DNA from: Temnopleurus reevesii
Taxonomy: Eukaryota; Echinodermata; Echinoidea; Temnopleuroida; Temnopleuridae
Length of the DNA: 64,000 nucleotides
Assembly (NCBI GenBank): GCA_036244855.1
Contig: BQKZ01000059.1
Span: forward strand, 45,000 to 108,999
Reading direction: 5' to 3'
Shown piece after piece: positions 62,111-64,000 of this stretch (positions are counted from its first letter, which is position 1; each line of letters opens with the position of its first letter). The notes under the pieces were generated by a model. The model was not told the origin of the DNA. It did not search any database and worked only from the letters and a program-made list of their open reading frames with translations. Both the position numbers and the translations under genes were made by a program.

Positions 62111-62111
62111 G

Positions 62112-62243
62112 CAAACCCAGCTATCAAAGGTTGATAGATAGGGACTTATAGACGGGAGTGTGATGGGGGATGGGCTCCAAACCCAGCTATCAAAGGTTGA
62201 GAGATAGGGACTTATATACGGGAGTGGGATGGGGGATGGGTGA
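62112..62243 (+). repeat. Two-copy tandem duplication, period 66 bp
   Basis: Copies at 62112-62177 and 62178-62243 both start CAAACCCAGCTATCAAAGGT and both contain GATAGGGACTTATA and GATGGGGGATGGG. They differ at only a few positions, so the duplication is recent. Confidence 0.95.
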
Positions 62244-62244
62244 G

Positions 62245-63070
62245 GGAATGGAAATTACTGGTCATTGTATAAACTTACACACTAAGAAAAATCGTGCACA
62301 ACGGGTGCAAACCTTCTTGAAAATGTCCAATCTGCGGCAAAACTCGGAAAGGTGCAATATTGCACATTTGAATGTGCGCGCTGGGCAAAGAAAATGGTAC
62401 ATCAAGCATGCAAAATTCCGACAAAAGATGCAAATAATATTCGTTCTATTCTATTCTATTCTTTATGCAGTTCGATGGAAATGAACTGAAAGTTGAAACT
62501 AGGAATTAGATATCAATTAATGAATACACATTTCTGGTAATTTCTCATCAATGCATTTAATAACTGATTGGATGGCGCCTAAAACGAATTATAAATACCC
62601 CCAAATAAGCTTACCTTATCCAAAACCAACTAAAAAATAGGGGGTATTTGCAACAACCGAATTGGGATATAGATTTTGATTCGACTTATTTAAGTGTATG
62701 TAATTCAATGTTCAATATTCAATCATGTCAATCTTTATCTCAACCAAACAATTTTAAGAAATCACAAATTACATCTGCAAAATTTACAATAATGTACAAC
62801 ATGACTATTTGCTTCAAAATATTTTATGGAGAAGACATATAATAGTTTGAAGGATTCAAACAAATGTTTCATAGTATGGGTAAGAAGATACCCTGTTTTG
62901 AAGTGAGCAGGTATGGGGGTGCTAAAAATATTATTACGTCTATGGTCCTATAACATTCCCATTTCAACCCCTCGGTTCCACTGCCCCCAACACTCCACCC
63001 TCAAAACAGGCTCTCATTCTCTTTAACATTGGTCTGATTTTTGTTATTAACACTGCTGTCTACTTTTGAT
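62245..63070. other. No recognisable feature
   Basis: Nothing supported. The ORF at 62170-62484 begins in the tandem duplication and is unrecognised. Confidence 0.4.
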
Positions 63071-63073
63071 CTG

Positions 63074-63289
63074 TAAAGGCCGACTCAAACCTTTGCATCT
63101 TAAGCCTGCGTCTACTCAGCGTTTTTGTAAATTAAAAACGCTCCATGGACGCACAGCATACGCAGATCAAACGATAGACTGACGTTAGGCTTGTACGCCA
63201 AGCGTCAGTCCGCCGTATGACCTGCGTCTTTGGGCGTCAAGGGGGCGTTTTTTAATTTCCAAAAAGGCAAAGGTGTGAGCCGGCCTTTA
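63074..63289. mobile_element. Foldback MITE family AAGGCCGACTCACACCTTTG, copy 2
   Basis: The left end TAAAGGCCGACTCAAACCTT and the inverted right end (TAAAGGCCGGCTCACACCTT) define 216 bp, with TA at both edges as a likely target duplication. Inner AAAACGCTCC/GGGGGCGTTTT and GACTGACGTTAGGC/GCCAAGCGTCAGTC pairs match copy 1 at 54539. Confidence 0.92.
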
Positions 63290-64000
63290 AGATGAAATTC
63301 GAATTACTTTAGATAACTATCGAAGTTATCGCATTTACAATTGTATTTGATTAACCTCCCCGTGGCCCTGTGTCTCATCTTCACGTCAATGTCGAGGTTT
63401 ATTAATCGCAACGTCCTACGTCTACGTTTGTGACATGCACCGTATTCTCCTGCTTTATGTGGTTTTTTCACAGTTGTTAAAGCACTGGATTTTTGACAAA
63501 ATGCATAATTTTGTCGCAAGTTAAGTGGAATTTAAGTTGAACGCCATTTCTACGCGCATTGTTATATAAAATGTTTGTATTGCTATTGAAATCGAACTCT
63601 CTTGTGCAGTAATACGATTGTGATATTCACTTATTTCTATAGTTTATAGGCTATTGAATTGTGACACAATTTAGTTCATGAATACATTTCACTGTGTTGT
63701 ATGACAGAGCACTTACAATGTCTGCATGAAATAAGCATCAATGACTGTCTTGTTGCGCAATGTATTCGATTCAACATGCATGACCAAGATCATCAACATA
63801 TCATCTTAAAAGGTATTTACGATTGTTAGAGTACCGGCGACAGATCAGCAGCAGACCGACCAAACTGGCAACTTACTGATTTCTGATTGACCAATCAAAA
63901 ACTAGACTAATAAATTACCGATAGCGAACCGAATCAAATGAATAAATAGATGAATAAATAAATATCAACGAATCGACATTAGACCAACAGATCCATTAGC
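63290..64000. other. No recognisable feature
   Basis: AT-rich DNA with short unrecognised ORFs. Confidence 0.4.

Overview
The window looks like AT-rich animal nuclear DNA, most likely from an echinoderm. The reasons are: one intron-interrupted receptor exon with consensus splice sites; tRNA-derived SINEs whose body and GCGCTATATAAA-type 3' ends I associate with sea urchin genomes; a decayed LINE reverse transcriptase; many short foldback (MITE-like) DNA transposons; and abundant CA, CT, GA, GATA and GAT microsatellites. No bacterial, organellar or viral gene organisation is seen. The species assignment is inference.

Only one host gene can be supported. It is a coding exon at 39172-39714 on the plus strand for the first half (N-terminus through TM4) of a class A G-protein-coupled receptor of the GnRH/corazonin/AKH receptor superfamily. 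It is preceded by a 3' splice site in the 5' UTR and ends in a consensus donor. The rest of the receptor (TM5-TM7) was not found in the 24 kb downstream. Its TM3 motif reads Asp-His-Cys where nearly all family members have Asp-Arg-X, which is the most interesting coding observation here.

Layout: 0-8 kb holds a foldback repeat with a 21-bp minisatellite, GAT repeats, two long poly-G tracts, a 155-bp almost perfect palindromic MITE and a trinucleotide-tailed interspersed repeat. 8-23 kb is mostly unannotatable, with one SINE, a long-TIR candidate element, purine/pyrimidine microsatellites and a foldback MITE. 23-36 kb has a 32-bp palindrome flanked by a perfect 8-bp target-site duplication, three MITEs, a frameshifted LINE fragment, tandem duplications, a second copy of the 22-kb MITE and a second SINE. 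36-43 kb holds the receptor exon and its flanks, including a GC-rich stretch about 2 kb upstream. 43-64 kb has MITEs of at least five families, a second SINE family on the minus strand, tRNA-like fragments, several short duplications and a single ambiguous base.

Beyond the receptor, the repeated content groups into small families with more than one copy in the window: CCWGGGGCCTGTAACATAAA (4 copies), GGTTGTGTTTCAT (3), AAGATAAGAAAGACTTTA (2) and AAGGCCGACTCA (2), plus two copies of one SINE. Most predicted ORFs of 60-150 residues lie in low-complexity DNA or inside these repeats and are not regarded as genes.
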